From assembly GCA_900539675.1 (NCBI GenBank), contig UQDJ01000002.1, positions 1 through 64,000 on the forward strand: DNA of 64,000 nucleotides, in the 5' to 3' direction. How positions within the stretch are numbered: position 1 is the first letter of the stretch; each line of letters starts with the position of its first letter. The position numbers and the translations under genes are program-made. Origin of the DNA: an uncultured Coriobacteriaceae bacterium. GTDB lineage: Bacteria > Actinomycetota > Coriobacteriia > Coriobacteriales > Eggerthellaceae. Of this stretch, positions 1 to 6,878 are shown in pieces. The notes under the pieces are model-generated. The model did not search any database. It saw nothing but the letters and a program-made list of their open reading frames with translations, and had not been told where the DNA came from.

Positions 1-1
1 T

Positions 2-1141
2 GAATATCTTGATATGTATAACAATATTCCCTCCATTGGTCACAGCAACCCTGTGGTTACCGAGGCGGTCACTAAGCAGCTTGAACTGATTAACACTCAT
101 ACCCGCTATGTGCATGAAAATATTCTCGATTACGCTGAAGAGCTGCTGGCCACAATGCCTGATGAAATTCAGAACATCATGTTTATGTGCTCGGGATCAG
201 AGGCCAATGACCTGGCCGTGCGTTGCGCGAAGTTTTATTCCGGCGGAGAGGGAATTATCGTAACGGCTGAAGCGTATCACGGTAATACCGATCTTGTAAC
301 AGGCCTTTCTCCTTCCATCGGTGAAGATGTACCTATGAGCCCTACGATGCGCATGATTCCTTCTCCGGATACGTATCGGTTAGGTACTGATGATATTGGC
401 ATGTGGATGTGCGATGAAATCATCAAGGCAATAGCCAACATGAAACGTCACGGCATTAAATTCGCTGGCGTTTTATTCGACGGAATTTTTTCTTCCGATG
501 GCGTCATTCCTGGCAAGGCCGGCTTTTTAAAGCCCGTTGTTGATCTTGTCCACGAAGAAGGCGGCGTTTATATTGCCGATGAGGTACAAGCTGGTTTCTG
601 CCGTACAGGCGAAAGCTTCTGGGGATTTGGTCGTCATGGGATCGTGCCTGACATCGTGACCATGGGCAAACCGATGGCTAATGGTATTGCCTGTTCAGGA
701 GTGGCTATTAAGCCAGAAGTGCTAGCAAGCTTTAGTCGTATCAATCCCTATTTCAATACCTTTGCTGGCAATCCTGTTGCCATGGCCGCTGCAAGTGCGG
801 TGCTGCATTTCCTCAAAGACAACAACATGCTTGCTCACGTCGATGAAATGGGCAAGAAACTGCAAGCGGCATTGCGTGATATTGCCAAAGACTATCCTCT
901 GTTGGATGGCGTGCGTGGCGCAGGTCTGTTTGTGGGTGTTGAAGTGGTAGTTCCCCATACCAAAGATCCTGACCGTGCGACAGCTGTAAAGCTCATCGAG
1001 ATATTGCGTGAACATAGGGTTCTTGTTTCGCTGACGGGACCGAAGGGCAATGTACTTAAAATTCGCCCGCCACTGGTGTTTGACGATAAGGATCTCGACT
1101 TCTTTGTTGATGCTCTGCGTGCATCGCTTAAGGAATTGTAG
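2..1141 (+). CDS. Class III PLP aminotransferase (5' end outside window)
   Basis: The frame is open to the left edge; codons before the first Met read EYLDMYNNIPSIGHSNP, a typical internal class III aminotransferase segment, so the true start lies upstream. Visible landmarks are GSEAND (cofactor phosphate region), ADEVQAGFCRTG (Asp that contacts the pyridine nitrogen) and TMGKPMANG, whose Lys at 668-670 should form the PLP Schiff base. A kinase of the aminoglycoside phosphotransferase fold starts 18 bp downstream. Class III aminotransferases paired with such kinases include the phospho-lyases acting on phosphoethanolamine or phosphohydroxylysine, so a kinase plus phospho-lyase route for an amino alcohol or hydroxylated amino acid is plausible. 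Ordinary transamination is equally possible. Family call firm, substrate unknown. Confidence 0.88.
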   Translation, partial: EYLDMYNNIPSIGHSNPVVTEAVTKQLELINTHTRYVHENILDYAEELLATMPDEIQNIMFMCSGSEANDLAVRCAKFYSGGEGIIVTAEAYHGNTDLVTGLSPSIGEDVPMSPTMRMIPSPDTYRLGTDDIGMWMCDEIIKAIANMKRHGIKFAGVLFDGIFSSDGVIPGKAGFLKPVVDLVHEEGGVYIADEVQAGFCRTGESFWGFGRHGIVPDIVTMGKPMANGIACSGVAIKPEVLASFSRINPYFNTFAGNPVAMAAASAVLHFLKDNNMLAHVDEMGKKLQAALRDIAKDYPLLDGVRGAGLFVGVEVVVPHTKDPDRATAVKLIEILREHRVLVSLTGPKGNVLKIRPPLVFDDKDLDFFVDALRASLKEL

Positions 1142-1159
1142 GCAAGAAGGGAATATACC

Positions 1160-2158
1160 ATGGGCAAAAATTTTGAAGACCCGAGCTTATTTGAACATGT
1201 GGCTCAACTGGCTGCTAAGCGCTATCCCTTTGATAACCCTGCAGTAAAACTGCTGGCGTTTTCTGAAAACGCTACTTATTTGGTGTACGACCCTAAAACT
1301 GATGAAAAGCTATGTGTGCTTCGTGTTGGACGCCCTGGTTATCACACCTATGAGGAATATGTCAGTGAAATAAAATGGCTGCGCCAGATAAATGATTACA
1401 CGCCCCTTAAGGTTGCTAATCCTATTGCGGCCAAAGATGGTTCTTATATTCAAAAGATTGACTATAAGGGAACAACGTATTTTTGCATTGCTACAGAATA
1501 CTTAACAGGGAAGATGCTTAACAGTGATGATTCTCCCGAGGCGTCTTTGAAACACTATGAAACGTTGGGCGAAACAACGGCGTATTTGCACCGTCAGACA
1601 GAGATTTGGAATGGGACAAAAGACATCAAACGGTGCCATTGGGATTTTGACACTTTAATTGGTCCTCATGCCATCTGGGGAAATTGGAGAGATTATCCCG
1701 AAATGAACCCTGAAGCTCAAAGCGTACTGGAACGGTGCTGCGAAATTATTAAACGCCGCTTGGAAAACTACGGTAAAACGCCCCAGAACTATGGCGTTAT
1801 TCATGCTGATTTGCATGAGGCCAATATTATCGTTGAGGGCGATACGGTAAAGGTAATTGACTTCGATGATTTTGGGTTTGGCTGGCATTTGCATGACTTA
1901 GCGGGAGCATTCACCATGATTGAAGATCAAGAAGATGTTCCCGATCTGGTAAATGCTTGGCTTGATGGATACCGCAAAGTTCTTCCGTTTACCGATACGG
2001 ATTTTGTCGAGATCGATACCTTCCTTATGCAGAGGCGTATTCAGCTGCTTGCATGGTTGGGCACGCATCAAGACTCTACTCCTCTTCAAGGAACTACCGT
2101 GGGGTATTTAGAGGGCACGATGGGTTTAGCTGAACGGTATCTCCGTCTATTTGGATAA
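1160..2158 (+). CDS. APH/choline-kinase-fold phosphotransferase
   Basis: A 332-residue protein with the kinase signature of the aminoglycoside phosphotransferase/homoserine kinase II family: HADLHEAN (catalytic Asp and metal-binding Asn) followed by VIDFDDFGFGWHLHDLA (second metal-binding Asp). It should move the ATP gamma-phosphate to a small hydroxylated metabolite. It follows the class III aminotransferase by 18 bp, with GAAGGGAA ahead of its ATG, so the two are probably co-transcribed. Hydroxylysine-kinase-like or ethanolamine-kinase-like activity would make chemical sense with a phospho-lyase next door, but nothing in the sequence fixes the substrate. A genuine antibiotic phosphotransferase is less likely in this metabolic setting. 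Confidence 0.85.
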   Translation: MGKNFEDPSLFEHVAQLAAKRYPFDNPAVKLLAFSENATYLVYDPKTDEKLCVLRVGRPGYHTYEEYVSEIKWLRQINDYTPLKVANPIAAKDGSYIQKIDYKGTTYFCIATEYLTGKMLNSDDSPEASLKHYETLGETTAYLHRQTEIWNGTKDIKRCHWDFDTLIGPHAIWGNWRDYPEMNPEAQSVLERCCEIIKRRLENYGKTPQNYGVIHADLHEANIIVEGDTVKVIDFDDFGFGWHLHDLAGAFTMIEDQEDVPDLVNAWLDGYRKVLPFTDTDFVEIDTFLMQRRIQLLAWLGTHQDSTPLQGTTVGYLEGTMGLAERYLRLFG

Positions 2159-2163
2159 AACGG

Positions 2164-2251
2164 ATGGTGGTGTCACCAATCGTGCGTCCTGCGAATGGTG
2201 GTGTCACCAACAGTGCATCCAGTGAATGGTGGTGCCATCAATCGTGCGTCC
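2164..2251. repeat. 31-bp tandem array, 3 copies
   Basis: ATGGTGGTG begins at 2164, 2195 and 2226, giving three imperfect copies of a 31-bp unit (core ATGGTGGTGTCACCAA). The array starts 6 bp after the kinase stop codon and ends about 55 bp before the P-II start. The core contains GGTGTCACC, a short inverted repeat, so each copy can form a small hairpin. There are no unique spacers, so it is not CRISPR-like. Confidence 0.9.
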
Positions 2252-2307
2252 ACCTACAAAGAAAATAGCAATGTGCCCCCTTCGATTACCCATAAGGAGC
2301 ATCTGAC

Positions 2308-2649
2308 ATGAAAGAGATAGAGATTATTATTAACGGCGATAAATTGGAACGGGTAAAGCGCATCTTTGCGACCTTTAGTGATAACGGCATCTTTGTATCC
2401 CAAGGCATGGGGTATGGCCATCAACATGGTTTCAGGCAGGTATATACCCGAGATGACAATCGCGGAGTAAACATGTTGCCCAAGGTGTCTGTTCGCACCG
2501 TCGTACGCGATGATTTAGTAGACAATATTGTTGACGAAATGGTTTCCAATCTGGGAAGCGCTTCATTTGGCGATGGGAAGATCTTTATAAAAGAGGTATA
2601 CGATGCCGTGCGCGTACGCACCAACGAGAGGGGAGATGCAGCGCTGTAA
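2308..2649 (+). CDS. P-II family nitrogen regulatory protein, T-loop Tyr absent
   Basis: A 113-residue P-II signal protein, the usual length. Family marks are all present: Gln in the GHQHG segment, LPKV after the T-loop, GDGKIF (B-loop) and RVRTNERGDAAL (C-loop and end). These residues bind ATP/ADP and 2-oxoglutarate, so effector sensing is probably kept. The T-loop reads YTRDDN where GlnB has YRGAEY, so the position of the classical uridylylated or adenylylated Tyr51 is Asn. Covalent modification at that site is therefore not expected. No amtB or glnA is adjacent; the nearest gene is a convergent ANTAR-type regulator, a class often tied to nitrogen metabolism. SD AAGGAG lies at 2292-2297. 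Confidence 0.9.
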   Translation: MKEIEIIINGDKLERVKRIFATFSDNGIFVSQGMGYGHQHGFRQVYTRDDNRGVNMLPKVSVRTVVRDDLVDNIVDEMVSNLGSASFGDGKIFIKEVYDAVRVRTNERGDAAL

Positions 2650-2696
2650 GCTTGAAGTCAGAGCGCAAGCCCCATCCATGTCCGCAGATGAATCTA

Positions 2697-2745
2697 TGGG
2701 GTTTATCTGCTTGGGGTTTGTCTGCTTGGGGTTTGTCTGCTTTGG
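2697..2745. repeat. 15-bp tandem array, 3 copies
   Basis: The unit TGGGGTTTGTCTGCT occurs at 2697-2711 (one mismatch), 2712-2726 and 2727-2741, in the 3' flank of the P-II gene just ahead of the bidirectional terminator. The copies are almost identical, which suggests recent expansion. Confidence 0.9.
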
Positions 2746-2754
2746 GCGAAAGGG

Positions 2755-2787
2755 AAAAAGGCACGTCAGCGTATGACGTGCCTTTTT
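2755..2787. terminator. Bidirectional intrinsic terminator
   Basis: A perfect 14-bp stem (2755-2768 with 2774-2787), 5-nt loop, A5 on the left and T5 on the right, so it can end transcripts from both sides: P-II from the left and the ANTAR gene from the right. It begins 3 bp beyond the stop of the full-length ANTAR reading frame (2791), not the premature one (2914). This supports the longer frame as the ancestral gene. Confidence 0.9.
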
Positions 2788-2790
2788 CGC

Positions 2791-3471
2791 TTAGTTGCTG
2801 CCTTTTTGTACGTTGTCCATCAAGATTACCGCATGAGCAACCTCTGCCAAAGAGGTGCGGGTATTCATCGAGGTCTTTTGTAAACGCGAAAACGCCTCTT
2901 GTTCGCTCAACCCTTAATTCATAAGTACCGCTTTAGCTTTATCCACCAGTTTTCTTGTTGCTATGCGCTGTTCGAGTTGGGCTATTTCACGCTCCAGCTT
3001 TTGCTCGCGTTCAAAGCGGGCACGAGCAATATCGATTGAACAGATAAGATCACGAACCGAAAAGGGCGCGGTGACATAGCCAAAAATGCCTGAAACAACT
3101 GGCAAAGGGGACTCTGTCACAGGGGATTCTGCTACACGGGGTTCTGTCAGAGAGAACTGCGTTAGCGACGAATCTGCCACAGGGGATTCTGCCAGAGAGG
3201 ACTCTTCTAACGATTTATCTGGCACGTGTCCTGCAATGATCACAACAGGAGCATGAGAGATATCGTGCTGGGTAACCATGGCACGCAATTCATGTGCTTC
3301 GCCAAAAAAATGAGCGCCAATAAATACGCAGTCGAATTGTTGGTCCTGTAGTAAGGTGAGAGCGTCATTGGCCGTGTTAGCTTCAACAACGGCATATTGC
3401 TGAGTTTGTGACAACATGTCCTTAACACGGCGGGTGTTTTCGATCTTGCTTTCTGCAACGAGTATTTTCAT
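2791..3471 (-). pseudogene. Pseudo-receiver/ANTAR regulator interrupted by in-frame TAA
   Basis: Translation from 3471 gives a receiver-like domain, a coiled-coil-like linker and the start of an ANTAR RNA-binding domain, then stops at TAA (2914-2916) right after AKAVLMN. The same frame continues without further disruption as GLSEQEAFSRLQKTSMNTRT and onward to a stop at 2791-2793, completing a typical ANTAR domain. One stop codon therefore splits the RNA-binding domain, sitting where a Gln or Glu codon is usual. The receiver lacks the phospho-acceptor Asp (FDCVFIGA instead of a DxxLLD pattern), and the usual Lys before the PF motif is Ala (GYVTAPF), so it is a pseudo-receiver. About 40 residues of a pentapeptide repeat sit between beta-4 and beta-5. 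ANTAR proteins act by antitermination. It could be a recent pseudogene, a read-through gene or a base-call error; the translated product without read-through would be 185 residues (2914-3471). Confidence 0.8.
3102..3218 (-). repeat. 15-bp in-frame array in the ANTAR gene
   Basis: About eight degenerate 15-bp units encode pentapeptides of the type SLAES, PVADS, SLTEP, RVAES and PVTES. They lie between the receiver segment ending VVIIAG and the segment GYVTAPF, inside a surface loop of the domain. The insertion keeps the frame and has no counterpart in normal receivers of about 120 residues. Confidence 0.8.
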
Positions 3472-3799
3472 AAGTTCTTACACCCCTTATATCGCATAAG
3501 GATAATGATGTGCAGTCAAAAGGCATGGTAAAGATGAGATATGGAGTTAACCTGTCTTTATTATGGCTGGTCAAAGCAACAGAAGAGTTTCTTTTGCGTT
3601 ACTACTTGTTTTCGTGGTATCACATGAATCGAAAGTTTTTTAAAAAGGTTGGGCTTGGTATGGCTTAGCACTGTGGCCACTCGTTTTTGTTATGAAGTGT
3701 GCGCTCTGTGAAGCCTGGTCGTTGCCTTGCATAGCGCGCCGGTATTTTGGTACCATTCATGGTTGCCGCTGAACTGTCTATTTGCTTGAAGGAGCAATT
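3472..3799. other. Divergent intergenic region before infA
   Basis: This 328-bp gap separates the minus-strand ANTAR gene from infA and must hold both promoters. The best infA candidate is at 3727-3756 (separate entry). A short inverted repeat CTTAT..ATAAG lies near 3487-3501 close to the ANTAR start. No coding potential or RNA gene was seen. Confidence 0.6.
3727..3756 (+). promoter_or_regulatory. Candidate sigma-70-type promoter for infA operon
   Basis: TTGCAT at 3727-3732 and TACCAT at 3751-3756 are separated by 18 bp, 43 bp ahead of the chosen infA start. Both hexamers match the housekeeping consensus at four of six positions. This is pattern matching only. Confidence 0.4.
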
Positions 3800-4018
3800 T
3801 TGGCTAAAGAAGATGCAATTGAATTAGAAGGCACTGTTCTGGAAGCACTGCCAAACGCAATGTTTAGGGTTGAGCTCGAGAATGGACACAAGATCTTGGC
3901 TCACATCTCCGGAAAGATGCGTATGCATTACATCAAGATTTTGCCGGGAGACAAAGTTCAAGTAGAGCTTTCGGTATACGACCTGGATCGCGGTCGTATC
4001 ACCTATCGCTACAAATAG
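3800..4018 (+). CDS. infA: Translation initiation factor IF-1
   Basis: The product is 72 residues, exactly the usual IF-1 length, and nearly canonical over the S1/OB fold: AKEDAIELEGTV, LPNAMFRVELENGH, LAHISGKMRM, RGRITYRYK. IF-1 occupies the A site of the 30S subunit during initiation. The start is set at TTG 3800 because the mature family sequence begins (M)AKED and GAAGGAG sits just upstream; an in-frame TTG at 3782 would add six non-family residues and place the SD inside the gene. It heads the ribosomal protein/RNA polymerase alpha operon, but rpmJ follows only after a 333-bp spacer. Confidence 0.97.
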   Translation: MAKEDAIELEGTVLEALPNAMFRVELENGHKILAHISGKMRMHYIKILPGDKVQVELSVYDLDRGRITYRYK

Positions 4019-4351
4019 GCGGCAAAGTGCACTGCATTTCGGGATAGAAATGTGGTGTTTTTGTGTTCTGATGAAAGGAATGCGGCATCAGAACGGGGCA
4101 TTTTTAGCGCAGCTTTACCCAACGAGCTCATTTCACCGTTAATGCCCAGCGCTAAATTGCTGAAACGTTGGCAGGGTATTCGGCAATACCGAAGATATTG
4201 ATCGGATTCCCGACACCGTACCCCCGGTAAAAACCAACGTGTCAGAGATAAGGCGCAAGCATAATCCGCACGAAGGCTTTTCTTACAAATCATCGCCTGC
4301 GGCTGGGCGTGGTAGATAAAGAAAGAACGCATTACCGAAAGGAATAAAATT
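4019..4351 (+). other. Structured infA-rpmJ spacer / putative mRNA leader
   Basis: This 333-bp non-coding stretch is dense in inverted repeats. GTTCTGATG 4065-4073 pairs with 4086-4094. GGGCATT 4096-4102 can pair with AATGCCC 4141-4147, and TTTAGCGC 4103-4110 with GCGCTAAA 4149-4156. Because these two helices interleave with loops too short for a pseudoknot, they should be mutually exclusive. GGTATT 4175-4180 pairs with AATACC 4185-4190 around a CGGC loop, and GACAC near 4212 can pair with GTGTC near 4239. It may be a regulatory leader (ribosomal-protein autoregulation or attenuation) for rpmJ-rplQ, or include a terminator for infA. No tRNA fold was found. Confidence 0.55.
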
Positions 4352-4465
4352 ATGAAGGTACGTCCTTCGGTCAAGAAAATGTGCGACAAGTGCAAGATTA
4401 TCCGACGCCATGGCAAGGTGCTCGTAATTTGCGAGAACCCTCGTCATAAGCAGCGTCAGGGTTAA
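4352..4465 (+). CDS. rpmJ: 50S ribosomal protein L36 (bL36)
   Basis: A 37-codon gene starting MKVRPSVKKMCDKC and ending HKQRQG. It carries the complete zinc ribbon CxxC-x12-C-x4-H (Cys11, Cys14, Cys27, His32), so it is the zinc-containing form. SD AAAGGAA precedes the ATG. It is 20 bp from rpsM in the standard operon order. Confidence 0.96.
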   Translation: MKVRPSVKKMCDKCKIIRRHGKVLVICENPRHKQRQG

Positions 4466-4485
4466 AAGAGAAAGGGAATTTATTC

Positions 4486-4854
4486 ATGGCACGTCTCGTT
4501 GGTGTCGACCTTCCTCGCGACAAGCGCATTGAAGTCGGCTTGACCTATATCTACGGCATCGGCCTTACCACCTCCAAGAAGATTCTTGCTGAAACTGGTA
4601 TTAACCCCGATACCCGCGTTAACGATCTTACAGAAGACGAACTTTCCAAGCTCCGTGACTACATTCACGAGCATGTAACCACTGAAGGTGACCTCCACCG
4701 CGAGGTTTCTCAGAACATTAAGCGCCTCATGGAGATCGGTTGCTATCGTGGCCTGCGTCATCGTCGTGGCCTGCCCGTTCGCGGTCAGCGTACCCACACG
4801 AATGCTCGTACGCGCAAGGGTCCTCGTAAGCAAATCGGCGGCAAGAAGAAGTAG
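4486..4854 (+). CDS. rpsM: 30S ribosomal protein S13 (uS13)
   Basis: 122 residues, full family length. It begins MARLVGVDLPRDKRIE and has the helix-two-turn-helix segment TYIYGIG and the basic tail RGLRHRRGLPVRGQRT...GPRK..GGKKK, which contacts the 30S head and P-site tRNA. SD AAAGGGAA lies 7 bp upstream. rpsK starts 11 bp downstream, so the genes are translated from one mRNA. Confidence 0.98.
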   Translation: MARLVGVDLPRDKRIEVGLTYIYGIGLTTSKKILAETGINPDTRVNDLTEDELSKLRDYIHEHVTTEGDLHREVSQNIKRLMEIGCYRGLRHRRGLPVRGQRTHTNARTRKGPRKQIGGKKK

Positions 4855-4865
4855 AGGTGTAACTA

Positions 4866-5264
4866 GTGGCAGCTAAGAAAAACGTACGCACCCGCATTAA
4901 GCGCTCCGAGCGCAAGAACATTGCTGTTGGTGCGGCGCACATCAAATCCACTTTCAATAATACGATCGTTTCCATTACGGATCCTCAGGGCAATGTAATC
5001 TCCTGGCAGTCCGCTGGTACGGTAGGCTTCAAGGGCTCTCGTAAGTCCACGCCTTTCGCAGCACAGATGGCAGCTGAAGCAGCAGCCAAGACCGCTATGG
5101 AACATGGCTTGAAGAAGGTATCTGTCTACGTGAAGGGCCCTGGTTCCGGTCGCGAAACCGCTATCCGTTCCCTTCAGGCAGCAGGCCTCGAAGTAGCCAG
5201 CATTCAGGATTGCACGCCTATTCCGCACAACGGTTGCCGTCAGCGCAAGCGTCGTCGCGTCTAA
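4866..5264 (+). CDS. rpsK: 30S ribosomal protein S11 (uS11)
   Basis: 132 residues with the canonical core: AHIKSTFNNTIVSITD, GNVISWQSAGTVGFKGSRKS, VKGPGSGRETAIRSLQAAGL and the basic end GCRQRKRRRV. It forms the 30S platform next to the mRNA exit. The start is GTG at 4866 behind an AGAGGTG SD overlapping the end of rpsM. Confidence 0.98.
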   Translation: MAAKKNVRTRIKRSERKNIAVGAAHIKSTFNNTIVSITDPQGNVISWQSAGTVGFKGSRKSTPFAAQMAAEAAAKTAMEHGLKKVSVYVKGPGSGRETAIRSLQAAGLEVASIQDCTPIPHNGCRQRKRRRV

Positions 5265-5282
5265 CTGAAAGGATCAATTACT

Positions 5283-5879
5283 ATGGCAATTAACAGGACT
5301 CCGGTTCTTAAGCGTTGTCGCCAGCTCGGTCTGGATCCTGCTGTTTTGGGTTATAGCAGCAAGAAGGAATCCAAGCGCCAGCCCAAGCGTCGTCGCAAGG
5401 AATCTGAATACGGTATGCAGCTGCGTGAGAAGCAGAAGGCAAAGTTTGTTTACGGCGTTCTCGAAAAGCAGTTCCGCGGTTACTTCCAGCGTGCAAAGGC
5501 TATGCCCGGTGTTACCGGTGACAACCTGATGCAGATTCTGGAATCCCGCCTTGACAATGTTATTTTCCGTCTTGGTTTTGCTAAGACGCGTAAGGAAGCT
5601 CGCCAGATCGTGACCCACGGTCACATCCAGGTAAATGGTCGTCGCGTAGACATTCCGTCTTTCCGCGTACGTCCTGGCGACCTTGTTTCTGTTGCTCCTA
5701 AGTCTAAGGAACTTTTGGTAATCAAGAGCGCTTTGGTTTCCAACGAAGGCGTACAGGTTCCAGCATGGCTTGAGGTTGACATCGAAAAGTTGCAGGGTAG
5801 CGTTTTGTCCCTCCCCGAACGAGATCAGATCGACTTTGATATTAACGAACAGCTTATCGTCGAACTTTACTCTAAGTAA
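5283..5879 (+). CDS. rpsD: 30S ribosomal protein S4 (uS4)
   Basis: 198 residues, normal length. It has the N-terminal rRNA-binding region and a C-terminal S4 domain (LDNVIFRLGFAKTRKEARQI...GHIQVNGRRVDIPSFRVRPGD). S4 nucleates 30S assembly and in several bacteria represses its own operon, so it is the first candidate regulator of any leader in this operon. SD GAAAGGA at 5268-5274. No zinc-binding Cys cluster is present (Cys-minus form). Confidence 0.98.
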   Translation: MAINRTPVLKRCRQLGLDPAVLGYSSKKESKRQPKRRRKESEYGMQLREKQKAKFVYGVLEKQFRGYFQRAKAMPGVTGDNLMQILESRLDNVIFRLGFAKTRKEARQIVTHGHIQVNGRRVDIPSFRVRPGDLVSVAPKSKELLVIKSALVSNEGVQVPAWLEVDIEKLQGSVLSLPERDQIDFDINEQLIVELYSK

Positions 5880-5916
5880 TGTACGCACTGCGGTTTATTA
5901 AGGAGGCTTATTCAAT

Positions 5917-6867
5917 ATGACAGAGTTCATGAGGCCGACAGTAACGACTGAAGAGGTCAATGACACCATTGCCCGATTCATCGTGGAGCCGCTGGAGCGT
6001 GGCTACGGTTATACCTTGGGTAACTGCATGCGTCGCGTTTTGCTGTCTTCTTTGGACGGCGCAAAGGCGACCGCTATCCAGATCGATGGTGTTCAGCATG
6101 AGTTCACCACTGCAGAAGGTGTAATCGAGGACATTACTGATATCGTTTTGAATGTTAAGGGCCTGGTCTTCAGCGCCCTTAACTCCGAAATCACTGAGGC
6201 TACCGCTCATGTGCATGCTGAAGGACCGTGCGTAGTAACCGGTGCTGATCTGGAAGTTCCTACGGAATTCACCCTGATCAATCCCGAACACGTAATCGCA
6301 ACGGTTGCTGATGGCGGCACCCTTGATATGACGGTACGCATCGGTGTGGGTCGTGGCTATGTATCTGCAGAACGCAATAAGCGCACGGAAGATCCTATTG
6401 GTATCATCCATGTAGACTCGCTGTTTTCACCGGTTCGTCGTTGCACCATGAGTGTTTCCGATACCCGTGTAGGTCAGCGTACCGACTACGACAAGCTTAT
6501 TCTTGAGGTTGAAACCGACGGTTCTATCAACCCCACCGAAGCGGTTTGCAGTGCTGCAAATATCATTAACCAGTACATGGGCGCATTCTTGATGCTCGAC
6601 GAGGTTGAAGAAGATGAAGACGGCGAAGTAGTTTCCATCTTCGCTCCTGAAAACCAGGAAACCAACGCTGAGCTTGACAAGCAGATTGAGGACTTGGATC
6701 TGTCCGTACGTTCTTACAATTGCTTGAAGCGTGCAGGTATTCATTCTGTACGCCAGCTGGTCGAATACTCCGAAAACGACCTGCTGAACATCAGGAACTT
6801 TGGCGCGAAGTCCATCGAGGAAGTGAAGGACAAGCTCATTTCCATGGACCTCAATTTGAAGCAATAG
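5917..6867 (+). CDS. rpoA: DNA-directed RNA polymerase subunit alpha
   Basis: 316 residues. The N-terminal dimerisation domain shows FIVEPLERGYGYTLGNCMRR and VGRGYVSAERNK. An acidic linker (VEEDEDGEVVS) leads to the C-terminal domain with LDLSVRSYNCLKRAGIHSV and NFGAKSIEEVKDKL, which binds UP elements and activators. It is preceded by a strong AAGGAGG SD and sits between rpsD and rplQ as in most bacteria. Confidence 0.98.
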   Translation: MTEFMRPTVTTEEVNDTIARFIVEPLERGYGYTLGNCMRRVLLSSLDGAKATAIQIDGVQHEFTTAEGVIEDITDIVLNVKGLVFSALNSEITEATAHVHAEGPCVVTGADLEVPTEFTLINPEHVIATVADGGTLDMTVRIGVGRGYVSAERNKRTEDPIGIIHVDSLFSPVRRCTMSVSDTRVGQRTDYDKLILEVETDGSINPTEAVCSAANIINQYMGAFLMLDEVEEDEDGEVVSIFAPENQETNAELDKQIEDLDLSVRSYNCLKRAGIHSVRQLVEYSENDLLNIRNFGAKSIEEVKDKLISMDLNLKQ

Positions 6868-6878
6868 GAGATTAAAAG

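Noticed and set aside
2652..2924. Open frame on + strand after the P-II gene
   Set aside because: It translates the 15-bp array and the terminator and runs antisense to the ANTAR gene; no family features.
4096..4156. H-type pseudoknot in the infA-rpmJ spacer
   Set aside because: Connecting loops of 0 and 1 nt cannot cross 7-8-bp helices; alternative helices are the better reading.
4140..4260. Possible tRNA gene
   Set aside because: No acceptor stem, D arm or correct T loop could be built.
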